Of a DNA stretch of 64,000 bases, positions 10,153 through 21,864 are shown in pieces. A program made the translations under genes and the position numbers. Source of the DNA: Castanea sativa (lineage: Eukaryota; Streptophyta; Magnoliopsida; Fagales; Fagaceae); assembly GCF_040712315.1 (NCBI RefSeq), contig NC_134016.1, positions 20,386,390 through 20,450,389 on the forward strand, read 5' to 3'. Position 1 is the stretch's first letter; each line of letters begins with the position of its first letter. A model generated the notes under the pieces. It did not search any database. It was not told the origin of the DNA and saw only the letters and a program-made list of their open reading frames with translations.

Positions 10153-12520
10153 CTGATATGATTGCAACTTTATCATATGCTGCACTTGAAACATCAGCAC
10201 GTAACACAACCTTCACCTGTATCCCCACAAAGCGGGAAAGTATCATTATAAATTCTACATTTATATATATAAGCTGCTTCTCATTGATTATAGAAGAAAA
10301 CTCAAGAGACAAAGATCACCTCCGGAAAACCATCTAAGTACTGCAGCCCAGGATAAGTTTCCACAAGTCCCTCGATGAACTCAGTTACCACATCTGCAAC
10401 AGTGAAACCAAAATGACAAGCAATTAAAACCCAATTTTTCCAACAAGCAAAGACTACATTGCATTTCTCTTTTATTGTAACTTGCAACGTTACTTGCCAA
10501 GCCCAAAAGATCAAAAGAGTAACGTACTTGCACAAGGGCGTAGACCAACTCCATAACTACCCATATATAACTCCAAAAGAAAGACAAAAAGGACATAATA
10601 ATTCCCAAGAAAGGAAGATAGCTTTAAGCTCCTTTTTTCCCCTTACCTTGTCCTTGTAGAATTAAGCAAAGCCAAAGAGAACCAAGACTATTTTTTTATT
10701 AGTAAGTTACCCATGCACCTTGTGGGTATTGAACCCCCTACCTTACCCTCCATTCCTTCTTATGGGAGGACCCAGAGGAGGATATGTGATTTGAGCCAGG
10801 GTTCATTGGCAACAACACTTTTTTTTTTATGATATGGAAGCTAACCAAGGCAGGGCGCTTTGGACCAAACCCTAGGGAGTAATTTACGGATATATGACCT
10901 ACCCACCATAACCAAGTATCAGGTAATCCAGGGGAACTCCTATTGGGGATCAAACCTAGGATGTCTAGTTCAACAACTCATTGGCACCAACACTTACAAT
11001 AGTATAAAACTAAAACCCTGAAATTTTACTTCAATAAAGAACCAAACAAACCATTTTTTGAAAGTCACAAGTAACACATGTAATGAAAAAGAAAAACTGA
11101 AATGAAAACTCTTTGTGATTCAGAATCTTTTTTCTGATTTAATTTCATACCACTAACCAATCTAGGCCATGAACCACACACATTTATTGACAGGTAATTG
11201 GAAATTTTATTAAATAAAAGTATATCTTGCTCACAATGATGAACAATTTGTACTTGAAACAATTACAAACAAATATTATCAACTTGCTTTTATCACTTTT
11301 TCAACCCTGTTGTGGCTTTCCGTACAACACCATTTGCCTTTTTATTTTTGGATAAGTAATCAAAGCTAATTGCCTCTTCAATTTACCTCTAAGATGTCAA
11401 AGTGAAATATGATAGCAATTGAAAAAGCTCATTGCCTATTCAATCACTATAAACTTTCACATTGACATATTAGAGACAAGGACTACAAGAGGGAACAACA
11501 GTGCAAATTCCCTCCCCTCCCCTGGCAGCAGAAAACACCAAATGCTATAAAGCATTCTCTAATTCTCCATTGTTTCTAAGCTTGATATGCCATGTAGTTA
11601 TATTAGATTAAGCTGAGTAAAGGTTTTAGTTTCTAAGGTTTTGAATTGATTTAAAACTAAAATAGAAAAGAGAACACCCCCCAGCAGCCCAAAAAATAAA
11701 AAGATAACGATAATACAAGATTTAGCCTTCAGGGCTACTTTCTTAATCAGTACCAAAACCAGTCCTTCCATCTTCTAAAACCAAGAAAACGCAGATATTG
11801 ATAAGGAAGAGTGCTTCTTAAAATTGCTTTTGAAAAAGGCAAAGCAAACATATATTTTCCCTGCACTGTGTTGGAGTTCAATTTCATCCCTCAATTTTAA
11901 TATGTTATCATCCTTGCCATCACTCTCCTTTTAGAAAATGACCTATTGCCATCAACTTGTTTTGAGTGACTCAACTTGTAATTAACTTCAATCCTCATCG
12001 GATACAAGACCAAAGAGATTTGTCCAATTTTTATGGGCAAGAGGGTAACAACAAAGCTTTATGGATGAACTGACACAATCAGTGCCAAAAACAACGAAAC
12101 ATGAGCGCAGTTTCCATCTATTTAGACTATGGTTGAAGATCAAGATCCTAGCAAAATTCCTGAGTATCGTTATATCAATGTAGGCATCTAGACAGACCCT
12201 ACAATTACCACAGTGAACCATCTATCTTAGAAGGAAGGAATCAGATTCAAATATATTAAGTTCCATCTCATCTGGTTCCTCAAAAAAAAAAAAAGTTCCA
12301 TCTCATCTGTAGGCTATTAAAGTCAAAAACACAAAAATCTGGCTAATTGAATTTTTGAAAATTTCCCATTAATTAAACAGAGACTATAAAAATGTAAAAT
12401 TAATAAAGAGGTTGTTATCCCAAAACGGAAATGTGCAAAAACAAATTAATGCATTTTGATGAGATAGGAAGAATGCGAACCGTTGGGATCGTTGATGAGC
12501 TTCTTGCCTTGAAAAGCCAT
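10153..12520 (-). CDS. Dihydroxyacetone kinase / triokinase-FMN cyclase-like gene, exons 1-3 only
   Basis: Exon 1 (12520-12481) starts MAFQGKKLINDPN; exon 2 (10393-10320) encodes DVVTEFIEGLVETYPGLQYL and on to GFPE; exon 3 (10216-10153) encodes VKVVLRADVSSAAYDKVAII then S and a split G. Splice sites fit: donor GT after 12481, acceptor CAG before 10393, donor GT after 10320, acceptor CAG before 10216, donor GT after 10153. Phases agree throughout, with a split Asp codon between exons 1 and 2. This is the N-terminus of the plant DAK1-domain kinases, which phosphorylate dihydroxyacetone or glyceraldehyde. No stop or frameshift is seen. The remaining roughly 550 residues are missing from the window; the gene either continues left across the LINE stack or is truncated. 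Intron 1 (about 2.1 kb) carries two SINEs. Confidence 0.85.
10691..10810 (-). mobile_element. tRNA-derived SINE (SINE 1)
   Basis: Read on the minus strand: a head with 'TGGCTCAAATCAC' (A-box-like), then 'GGGGTTCAATACCC' (B-box-like, about 10727-10740), and a tail ending 'TAACTTACTAATAAAAAAA'. The poly-A shows as poly-T at 10691-10697. Pol III internal promoter boxes plus an A tail in about 120 bp are diagnostic of a tRNA-type SINE. Its 5' head abuts SINE 2. Confidence 0.7.
10821..10977 (-). mobile_element. tRNA-derived SINE (SINE 2) with 18-bp target-site duplication
   Basis: On the minus strand the 157-bp element carries a B-box-like 'GGTTTGATCCCC' near 10950 and ends in poly-A (poly-T from about 10819). 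It is flanked by TCATTGGCAACAACACTT (10803-10820) and TCATTGGCACCAACACTT (10978-10995), an 18-bp duplication with one mismatch. The duplicated target includes the 5' head of SINE 1, so SINE 2 inserted next to or into SINE 1 and is the younger. Confidence 0.8.
11337..11366 (-). mobile_element. Possible LINE 3' tail remnant
   Basis: The reverse complement reads 'tttgattacttatccaaa' plus an A-rich tail, close to the 3' end of LINE A and B ('tttgattacctatcaaaa'). Only about 30 bp are recognisable. Confidence 0.35.
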
Positions 12521-13258
12521 GGCGATTGACAGTAAACCCTAGCAGTAGCAGAGGTGGTGGTTTTGCATGAAATGTAGGCCTGAGATTGGAGGTTACCTCC
12601 TTGTGGGTTTGGTTTGGTTTGGTGGTGTCCGAAGGTGGTTTTTTTATTGGTTTATTATTGTTATGTGAATATATATGGAAGTAGCCGCCTCACGTTCACG
12701 CACGGCACCAACCTGAAAGCCAAGACCCTTAATGTTATATGTATGATTTTTTTTTTGTTTTTCTTTTCATTTAGCATTAAATATCTAACATTTTCGTTTG
12801 TTGTCAGGTTTAAAAGGAATGTTGAAAACTAACATCTCAAGTTTTTAAAACTCGAGATTATATTCTAAACCTCGATTTCAGTGTTTTTGTGATACCTTTA
12901 TATGGACAAATTTTCCACGTGGAGCAAATTAAGCCACGTAAAAATCGAGTTTATAAGACTCGAAATCTGCAAACCATATACCAAAAACAAACTTTTAAAC
13001 ACCTCACTCAAACACTCTCAAAGTTCAAACACACACTCTCAGTCAAACGCTCTCACTCACTCAAACACTTCACTCCGCCCTCTCAAACTCACTCACTCAT
13101 TCGAGTAAATCACTCAATCTGAAACTTTCAAAATCACTCACTCTCACACCCAAATTAGTCACTCAAATAGTTTCCTCTCTCAGTACTGCTCCCATTGACC
13201 CACCATGCGAAGGTACTCTCTCTCTCTACTTAATACGTTGTCGTTTTTGCTTCTTAGA

Positions 13259-13261
<3 letters not shown>
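12521..13261. promoter_or_regulatory. Upstream region of the kinase gene and CT/CA-rich leader-like sequence
   Basis: Directly above the kinase start (minus strand) lie the probable 5' UTR and promoter (12521 to about 12750). At about 12840-12980 several 'ctcgag' and 'tcgagtt' words recur in both orientations. From 12990 to 13190 the plus strand is rich in 'actcaaac/actctc', like a plant 5' UTR. No open frame of note. Promoter assignment rests on position only. Confidence 0.35.

Positions 13262-13292
<31 letters not shown>
13262..13292. repeat. (CT)n microsatellite
   Basis: A near-perfect CT dinucleotide run of about 31 bp, downstream of a shorter CT tract near 13218. Confidence 0.9.
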
Positions 13293-13294
<2 letters not shown>

Positions 13295-14174
13295 ATTTTA
13301 GATTTTGGAATTTCATGATGTTACCCAGGGTTTTTCATTTTTCAATTTTGGATCTTTTTGGGTTTTGGTGATTCATGTTTGGTTTCCGAGAAAAAAAATT
13401 TGAGGTTTTAGGTAGGAAATGATCATTTGTCATTTCAATGAAGAATGTATATTATTCTGTTTGGTTGTTTGGAAAATGAGTAAATAAATAAAAAAAATGA
13501 TTTTTTTTAACAAATTGAGCATTCGAATTGTTGTTATGAAATTAGTGTGAATTTCAATAGTGTAAATTTAGCCATGTAGAAATTAGTGTGAATTGTTGTT
13601 ATGAAATTAGTGTGAATTTTTTACATTGATATTTAATCTAGTTTGATTTTTTTATTTTTTATCATTGCTTTTATTTTATAATTTTCTGATTTTGCGTTTA
13701 TTGAATATAAATTTGAATTTTTGTCATTGAATTGACATTTAATCAAGTTTGAAATTTGGACTCTTTTTAGCTCATACATTGCATTGTTTCGAAAATTCAA
13801 AAGTAGGATTTTGGAATCATATTTTAGGCTAAATGTCAATGTTCGCGATTTAGAAGTTTGTATGTATGGTGTGCTTCGTGCTTATTCAAATGGCTATCCC
13901 CATTTAATTACCAGGCTCATTCATATCCTAGGAATAGAATATTTCCAAAAGCTCCTTCAACAGAACCGACCAAAGTTTGGCCTTTCATAAATGCATGGAT
14001 ATTAGAGTCTTTGGAAAGAAAACTTCATGATATGTTGCTTTAATTAAAGATCATGCATGATTTGCATAAGGTGTCCTTGCTAGTTTAGTAATACAATACC
14101 CACCTTTTTGTAATTACTTCTTTCCACCACTTAATTCCAAAGATTAAACTTCTCCATTGCCTACCTCCATAATC
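13293..14174. other. AT-rich non-coding stretch upstream of the PMD gene
   Basis: No coding signal. The phrase 'gaaattagtgtgaattgttgttatgaaattagtgtgaat' region at 13530-13620 is a short local duplication. It may be the 5' UTR intron or promoter region of the PMD gene. Confidence 0.4.
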
Positions 14175-14262
14175 TTTTTTTTTTTTTTGGATAGGTAATA
14201 AGGAAATATTATTAAAAGGGAATAAAACAAAAGATACATAGAGTTCATGACAATGCTTCTCA
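14175..14262 (-). mobile_element. LINE 3' tail fragment
   Basis: Poly-T at 14175-14188 followed by 'ggataggtaataaggaaa', the reverse complement of a LINE tail ('ttattacctatcc' plus poly-A), and 'attattaaaagg' and 'gttcatgacaatg' matching the 3' UTR of LINE A/B ('catcatgaac', 'taataatattt'). Only the last 90 bp or so are present. Confidence 0.6.
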
Positions 14263-15293
14263 TTATGTGGTTAATATGGATGGAATGGATAGATCTATAT
14301 TGGAATTTAAGTTATATTGAAGCAAGCATCTTATTAGAGGTTGTCTAGTTAGGTCACTAGTTGCGTACTCAATTTGTTCTTCATGTTTTGGTTTTCTTTA
14401 ACTTAGAGATTGATTTTATCTATGTTTTATGCAGATATTATAGCATCATTTAGAGCATCAGAGGTGGTTTAGCTGTAATATTTCAAATCTTTTATGCAGT
14501 GAACTATTTTTTATATCTTCATTCATGTGAAATCATTGTGTGTTGTGGTAATGCTTGATTTGTGATGACTCTTACACCAAATAATGTATGTCTGCCACTA
14601 TGTATGATCTCACAGTAGCACTCTTTGCAGTATGGAGCCTCAGATCGATGAGGAGCTAGAGATCATGCGCCCTGGTCCAGAAATTCCTTCATTGCATGCA
14701 ACAACCAAATCATCGATCAGAGGACATTTGGAATAGCGAGGTGAAATATCTAGTTCCAACAACCACTTTAATTTTTACGTTCTCTTTGACTTTTAGCAAG
14801 TTCTTTCAAAGTTGTATATTTAGTTCTAGCAACCACTATAATTTTTATTGATTTTGCAGGACTTGGGCCCACTTCAGTTGTGGTCGCGCTAAGGAGATGG
14901 CAAACATATCGATGCAAGATAATCGGGTGATTAACATTATCAAGTTGGTAGGGCTAGAAGGATTATTTAGGGCCCCTTCCAGAGAGATAGATCATTGCCT
15001 AATATCGGCTCTAGTTAAGCGATGGCGGCCGGAGACTCATACGTTCCATCTTTCACACATTGAGATGTCAATCACCCTAGAAGATGTGGAGGTCATTTTG
15101 GGACTTCCTATAGACGGTGAGGTCTTGGTTGGGCCGACTGTTGTGGAGAATTGGAGAATCCTGTGCATGGAGTTGCTTGGTTTTGGAGTTCCAAAGAATG
15201 ACAACAAAACTTTTGTGGGGCAAAGAATTCTCATCAGCCACCTTGTTAAGCGCATTGAAGAGCCACTGCCTCATGATGCAACGGAGATGCAAA

Positions 15294-16689
15294 TGTTAGG
15301 ATCAGTGCCCTTAAATCCTATTGTATGATGCTATGTATGTTATTATGTATGACATTATGTATGACTTAATGTTGTGATTAATAAAGTTATTTTATTATTA
15401 TCTAAAATAATGATAACATGAATATTGGGACATTATCATATAGTCCATGAGATGCATAGTATGTGATTTACGTGAAAAGTCACTGAAGATATAGATCACA
15501 AATTCTTTGCAAACTCAGAATTATAGTTTGTAGTCGGGGATGAAATTGGGCATTTCATCTGCGAAGACTATAACATATCAGCTAAGATGATTTGTCTTGA
15601 TCATGGAAATGGAGATTTCTAGTTGATATGTTGATATGTTTTAAGAGTTAAAATATATTGAACTGGACCGGTGTGAGATTCATTATTCTTCTAACGACTG
15701 TCAAATGAATAATAAACTCACGACTTATATTTACATGAGCTCTAAATCCTGAGAGGATAATGGACCTGATCATGAAGTGTAGGTCACTTTAATATATCAG
15801 GAGTGAGATCTAAAGTTACGGTCAAAACCTCAGTATATTGGGCAACCACATTTAGTGTTGATGGAACATATATTCTCAAGATGGAATTCATAATCCCTTA
15901 ACGGAGATACAAAATGTTCCCTTGAGATAAGTTTAATGGGTTTGTTATTCAGAATGTTAGGCCTAACTACTATAGTAAATAGTTACTAGAGTATATATTT
16001 ATGAAATTAGATTTCATAAATATATGGTAAATAACTTAAAGGATTAAACCGAGTACTCAAGAATAAGATGTAGTAATTTATAAAGTGGCAGTCTACATTC
16101 ATGACTTTGTGTTACTACGAATATTTTATGAAGGGGTTGCATGTACAATAAATTCTTGGGATATAATTTATAAATAAGACCTAGAATGCAACTATATTTA
16201 TATAGTGGTATTAAATATAGTTAATGGTAACTTTGGACTTGTTAAGAGTTGACAAAAAAGTCCAAGGCCCATTGGAGCTAGTGTCTTATTGGTCCATTTT
16301 TGTCCTACTCCAAGCCACACATTTAAGCCCAATTGGAAAGATCTAAAAGGCTAGCCCAATTAGATAATCAGTTAGATACAAAGAGAGAAACATATATAAT
16401 TTTTCTGTAAAGAATTGCAAGAACATCATTGTGAAGTGGTGTAAGATGTGTTAGACACTTGAGATTCTCCTTTTGAAAAATGATTGAGAGACCACATATC
16501 TTGGGCGTTAGTGGAATTGGAGTGAAGATTGAAAGTGTTCCCAAGTGCTTCTGATCTTCGGTTTTGAAATTCACTGCTCTAAGGTACACTCTCTTGTTCT
16601 CAAATTCTGAAACTTACATAGTGCATGTTAACATTTATGAATGAAGTAGATCCGTTATTTTTCTGCTGCATATATGCATATTTCCATCA
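15294..16689 (+). repeat. 5' LTR of the copia element (1396 bp)
   Basis: Begins TGTTAGGATCAGTGCCC and ends ATATTTCCATCA. It matches the 3' LTR from 21865 and three other LTRs of this family (45308-47285, 45580-46983, 60344-61752). It starts with short 'atgtatgacattatg' repeats and contains one copy of the 589-bp segment that is tripled in the 3' LTR. Confidence 0.92.
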
Positions 16690-16691
16690 AA

Positions 16692-16705
16692 TGGTATCGG
16701 AGCAG
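16692..16705 (+). promoter_or_regulatory. Primer binding site (initiator tRNA-Met type)
   Basis: TGGTATCGGAGCAG lies two bases after the 5' LTR. It matches the usual plant copia primer site TGGTATCAGAGC except for one base, and is complementary to the 3' end of initiator tRNA-Met. Confidence 0.85.
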
Positions 16706-17010
16706 TCTTCATTTCGTATCTGATTAATATGTTTTGAGTTTTGGAATTGTTGACAATAGTTTCATGTTGTTAGAAATTAGTTTTCTATATGGTTGTTGAA
16801 ATTATTGTTTGATAAAAACTGATATTGATGTTATGATGTTGTTTAATTTTTAGTTTAAGTATGTTAAACTGAACTTTAAGGCTATAGCATCAATGAAATT
16901 CAGTTTTGATATCAATTTCTGTCCATTATATTCATATGATGGTTGTTTTGTTTATGAAAACGTTAAAAAACTGTCTTAGAAAAATTCTGAAAAATTCAAA
17001 ATTCACGATG

Positions 17011-17176
17011 CTCGATCGATCCAGCATCTGTCGAGCATCGATCGAGTTGATAGAAGTTTTCTTAATCGATCGAGAATTTGTCGAGCATCAATCGAGCTTC
17101 GTGGAATTTTTCTCGATCGATTGAGTATCTGTCGAGGATCGATTGAGTAGCTTGAACTTTTCTCGATCGATCGAGG
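17011..17176 (+). repeat. Palindromic TCGATCGA repeat array in the copia leader
   Basis: The word TCGATCGA begins at 17012, 17066, 17113 and 17163, in units of about 50 bp that also share 'catctgtcgag(c/g)atcgat(c/t)gag' and a '(c)ttttct' spacer. About three and a half units lie between the primer site and gag. They are highly self-complementary, so RNA hairpins are expected; any role in packaging or translation is speculation. Confidence 0.75.
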
Positions 17177-17863
17177 ACTATGTATTCAGAATTTTTTCTA
17201 AGTGTTTTTACATATATAAGAAGCAAGGTTATGTGTAATTTGTTTATGCATGTTTTAAATTAAAAACCTTTATTTTAAAACATCTAGTGGGAGAGAGATA
17301 CAAGGATTAGATCTCACGGCCTCCATTGTTGGTTCATAGTAATGTGAAATATATACTTTGTCTTTGTCTCGAGCTTAGCATTCCATGCGGAGAGTTTTTA
17401 TTTCATGGTCCTATAAGATTGAATTTCCAGGTTTATAGTGGTTTGATCAAACACCTTGTCTTAGCTTCGAGCTTTGCATTCCATGTGGAGGGTGTTTGTA
17501 TCATGGTACTACAAAATAAGCCTATTACAGGGATGAAATATGGCTACAGATGATTCTAGATAATAGTATACAATAGACTAAGTATTATAATATCCTCTAT
17601 GCTGAGTTCTTACTATTATTATTTAGAAGCTAAATGTAAAACAACATATTATTAGTATTTGATAAGAGTTATCATGATAGCATTAATAATGAGAATAGTT
17701 CTCAATCAATCATAGTATTTAATGTTCACTCTATGCTGAGGGATATTGAATATGGAATTGGGTTGTCGTTGCACATATTATGTTATGGTTTTATTAAGGT
17801 TCCATATTATATGCTTATATGCTAAATTGATAATATTCAGTTTACTTATCATATTCATGTCTA

Positions 17864-18807
17864 TTGTTTTCAGATTTGAAAATGACATTATTTAGCCTAC
17901 TTGTTACTATTCTTAATCAAAACAAACTGATTGGATCCAACTATGTTGACTGGAAAAGAAATTTGGACATTGTTTTAATTGTTGAAGAGCACAAATATGT
18001 GCTTACTCAACCATGTCCTAGCTTTCCTTCATTAGATGCTCATTCTCAGGAAAAACAATGATATGATCGTTGGCAGAAATCTAATGAAATGGTTAAGTGC
18101 TATATCCTAGCATCCATCTCAAATGTTCTACAGCGTCAAATGCAGGATGTAGAATTAGTTTCGGACATTATGCTAAGTCTAAAGGAGATGTTTCTTGAGC
18201 AAGGCCGTTCTTCAAGGCAAGAAACCATGAGGCAAATTTATAATCCCAAAATGGCTGAAGGCAGTTCAGTGAGGGAGTATTGTCTTACAATGATCTCTAA
18301 TCTGAATACATTGGAGATTTTAGGTGCCGATATTGATGGAGAATCCAAGTGGATATGATACTCCAGTTACTACCGGAATCATTTAAGGAATTCAGACTGA
18401 ATTATAATATGAACAAAAAAGTTTATTTTTTGTCTGAATTGATGAATGAATTGGTAGCGGCGGAAGGCATCCTTGGTACTTCTAGTGTTGAAGTCAATAT
18501 GGGTGAAGCTTCTACTTCTCAACCTAAGTCGAAAGGCAAGGGTAAGAAGAAGAAGAAGAAGGACTTCACTAAGCAAGAGGGTAAGCAAATTGCCTTAGAA
18601 GTTGCTGACAAGGGAAAGAAGACCAAAGGAAAGTGTTTCCATTGTAGTGAGAAAGGACATTGGAAGAGGAATTGTCCAAAGTTTAAAACTGCCAAGAACA
18701 AGGATATGAAAAGTTCATTTCTTCTTGAAATATGTTTGGTACAGAATCCCACGGATTCTTGGTGTGTGGATTTAAGTTGTACTAATCATATTTGCAATTC
18801 TTTGTAG
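17864..18807 (+). pseudogene. Copia gag polyprotein part, with CCHC zinc knuckle
   Basis: Pieces 17864-18061, 18089-18358 and 18349-18807. Gag features: 'LIGSNYVDWKRNLDIVL' (start of UBN2/gag domain), 'EMFLEQGRSSRQETMRQIY', 'LLPESFKEFRLNY', a lysine-rich stretch and the zinc knuckle 'CFHCSEKGHWKRNC' (18634-18675), an intact C-X2-C-X4-H-X4-C. A stop at 18059 and a frame jump at 18349 break it. In life gag forms the particle that packages element RNA. Confidence 0.9.
18745..18790 (+). pseudogene. Copia protease active-site region, DSG lost
   Basis: The motif reads 'WCVDLSCTNHIC' where the family has 'W.(V/L)DSG(A/C)(T/S).H'. The catalytic Asp remains but the following Ser-Gly is Leu-Ser, and a stop follows at 18805. 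The aspartic protease that would cut the polyprotein is therefore inactive. Confidence 0.8.
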
Positions 18808-18843
18808 GGGTTTCAGGAGACTAGAAAGCCGAGTCAAGGGGAA

Positions 18844-19828
18844 TTGTTTCTTACTTTGGCTGATGGGAGCAGGATTCTGGTTGTAGCTGTTGGTATTGTT
18901 AATTTATGCTTCGAGTCTAGGGTTTTAATATTGCAAGACTGTCTATTTGTACCTAATGTTCGCAGGAATTTAATTTCTGCAACTTATTTAGGTAAACATG
19001 GGTATTGTATTATCCTGAAAAACAATGTTGTAATAAAGAAGGATAAAATGTTTATCTATTCTGGCAATATTGTGGATGGTCTTTATATTTTAACTCCTGA
19101 TAAGCATGAATTATATAATTCTAAATTAGATAATAATTCACATGTGAAATCATTAAAGAGAAAGTTTCCTTCTACTAGTGAAGCATATCTTTGGCACGTG
19201 CGTTTGGGTCATGTTAATTCAAACAGAATTCCAAGACTTATCAAAGATGGACTTTTAGGGCCCATGGACTTTGATAAATTTCCAATTTGTGAATCTTGTT
19301 TGGAAGGTAAAATCCAAACGACCTTTTAATGCAAAAAGTAGAAGAGCCCAAGATTTGCTAGAATTAGTACATTCAGATGTATATGGTCCTATGTCAATCC
19401 AAACAAGATGTGGCTATGAGTATTTCATTACTTTCACTGATGATTACTCTATATTTGGTTATGTGTACCTAATGAAACGGAAGTCCAAAACTTTTGAAAA
19501 GTTCAAAGAGTTTAGTGCTGAAGTTGAGAATCAATTAGGTAAACACATAAAGGTCATTCGATCTGATCGAGGTGGCGAATACCTTCTTGGGGATTTCAAG
19601 GATTACTTGACTGAAAATAGGATTATATCCCAGTTGACTACACCTGGAACTCCACAACAAAATGGTGTAGCAAAAAGAAGGAATATGACTCTTTTAGATA
19701 TGGTTAGATCCATGATGAGCTATTTGACTCTACCAATTTTCTTTTGGGGATATGCCTTAAGTACTGCAATGTATCTTTTGAATTTAGTACCTTCGAAGTC
19801 TGTTCCTAAAACACTTGTAGAATTGTAG
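18844..19828 (+). pseudogene. Copia GAG-pre-integrase and integrase core
   Basis: Pieces 18844-19329 and 19271-19828. 'LWHVRLGHVNSNRI' with 'CESCLEGK' forms the HHCC pre-integrase zinc region. The core follows: 'ELVHSDVYGPM' (first D), 'IRSDRGGEYLLG' (second D), then 'TPQQNGVAKRRN', where the third catalytic position, normally 'GVAERRN', reads K instead of E. A frame overlap at about 19320 splits the two parts. Because the third acidic residue is lost, this integrase would not work. Confidence 0.9.
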
Positions 19829-19846
19829 AATGGGCGTAAGCCTAGT

Positions 19847-21463
19847 ATGAGACATCTCCATATTTGGGGTTGTCTAAAACATGTGTTGAAAAGAAAGTCT
19901 GATAAGTTACAGTTTAAAATAGAAGTGGTTTTCTTTGTAAAGTATCCAAAAGGAACAGTTGGAGGTTTATTCTATAGTCATAAAGATAATAAAGTGTTTA
20001 TTAGCACAAATGCCAAATTCTTGGAAAATGACTATATGAATAATTTTACTCCTAGAAGTAGAGTTGTGTTGGCTGAGATGAATGAACCTGTAGTTAAACA
20101 ACCAATGTATGAAACTAGGGATGGTGTGGTTGTATTAGATACACCACAAGATACTACTCATGATATGTCTAGTACACAGATGCCTCGTCGTAATGGGAGA
20201 ATTGTTCGACCTCTTATAAGATTCATAGGTTTGGGAGAAACTTATGAAGTTATCCCAAAAGAGGCAGAATCGGATCCCTACACTTATGAGGAGACAATAT
20301 ATGATAGAGATGCACATCATTGGGTCTAAGCTATGAAATCTGAATTAGATTCTATGTGTTCCAATCAAGTTTGGGATCTTGTAGAGGCGCTTAACGGCAT
20401 TAAACTTGCTAGTTGCAAATGAGTTTACAAGAGGAAGAAAGGGATAGATGGAAAGGTTGAAACCTTTAAAGCAAGGCTAATGGCGAAATGGTATACAAAA
20501 AAAGAAGGTATTAATTATGAAAAAACCTTTTCGCTAGTAGCCATGCTTAAATCTATCAGAATTCTCTTATCCATTGCTGCTCATTATGATTATGAGATTT
20601 GACAAATGGATGTCAAGACTGCATTTCTTAATGACAATCTTGAAAAAGAAATCTATATGATGCAATCGGAAGGTTTCATAGTAAAGAACCAAGAGCATAT
20701 GGTATGCAAGTTAAAAATGTCCATTTATGGACTTAAGCAAGCATCTAGGTCATGAAACATCAGATTTGATCAAGCAATCAAATCATTTGGTTTTGAACAA
20801 AATCTTGATGAACCATGTATGTACAAAAGACATAGAGATAAAGTAGTAATGTTCCTAGTGCTTTATGTTGATGATATTCTACTCATTGGAAATGATGTAA
20901 AGGTAATGTCATCAGTAAAAGTTTGGTTGTCAAGCCAATTTGATATGAAGGACTTGGGCGAAGCTACCTATATTTTAGGGATTAAGTTTTGGCAAGATCG
21001 AAAGAATAGGATGTTAGGTTTGTCACAAGCTGGATATATACATAAGGTTCTAGAACGATTTAGCATGCAAAACTCCAAGAAATGATTACTTCCTTTTAGA
21101 CATAGAGTTCCTCTGTCTGATGACCAAATGCCTAAGACTCAGGAGAAAGAAAATATGATGAGACAAGTGTCCTATGCTTCTGCTATGGAAAGTCTCATGT
21201 ATGTCATGCTTTGTACTAGATCGAATATTTGCTATTTAGTTGGCATAGTCAATCGATATCAATCAAATCTAGAATCTAAACATTGGCAAGCTGTAAAGCA
21301 TATTCTTAAGTATATACGGAGAACGAGAGATTATATGCTTGTTTACCGTTGTGAGGATTTGATTCCCATTGGCTATACAGATTCAGATTTTCAGTCGAAT
21401 CTAGATTTTAGAAAATTCATGTCAGGTTGTGTATTCACCTTGGGAGGTGGAGCCATAAGTTAG
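19847..21463 (+). pseudogene. Copia reverse transcriptase, broken by stops
   Basis: Contains the linker 'MRHLHIWGCLKHV' and RT core: 'QMDVKTAFLNDNLEKEIYM' (about 20608), 'SIYGLKQASRS' (20725), 'LYVDDILLIG' (20862-20892, the Y-V-D-D active site is intact), and 'SYASAMESLMYVM...TRSNICY'. In-frame stops at 20327, 20419, 20600 and 20752 and 21083 inactivate it. It would have copied element RNA into cDNA. Confidence 0.92.
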
Positions 21464-21850
21464 AGGAATGTTAAGCAATCTTGTATTGTGGACTCCACCA
21501 TGGAAGCCAAATATGTTGCTACTTGTGAGGCAGCAAAGGAGGGTGTTTGGCTCAAGAAATTCCATTCTGATCTTGGTGTTATGAGAATTAAGCAAGTTCC
21601 TATTACATTGTTCAGTAACAATAGTAGAGTGGTTGCACAATCCAAAAATCCAAGGAATTATAAGAAAGGACAGCACATAGAAAGAAAATATCACATCATT
21701 CGAGACATTATTGCTCGTGGAGATGTGGTTGTAGCAAAGATTGATGCTGCAAAGAATCTAGCGGATCCCTTTACTAAAGCCTTGCCCCAAAGGACTTTCG
21801 AGTCACATTTGGAGGAGATGAGAGTTAGATTCGTGCACAATAGTCTTTAG
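21464..21850 (+). pseudogene. Copia RNase H
   Basis: Continues the RT: 'GYTDSDFQSNLDF' (end of previous piece), then 'SCIVDSTMEAKYVATCEAAKEGVWLKKF', 'FSNNSRVVAQSKNP' and 'KHY/RKYHIIRDII', closing 'DPFTKALPQRTFESHLEEM'. The canonical 'STTEAEY' reads 'STMEAKY' and the third Asp of 'DN' is N ('FSNNS'). A stop at 21461 separates it from the RT. Confidence 0.9.
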
Positions 21851-21864
21851 TGCAAGTGGGAGAT
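21849..21864 (+). promoter_or_regulatory. Polypurine tract of the copia element
   Basis: Purine-rich 'gtgggaga' lies directly before the 3' LTR start TGTTAAGAT at 21865, the usual start point of plus-strand synthesis in copia elements. Confidence 0.75.

Noticed and set aside
12889..13122. Ser/Thr-His-rich small frames
   Set aside because: They come from low-complexity 'actcaaac/ctctc' sequence; two frames are open at the same place.
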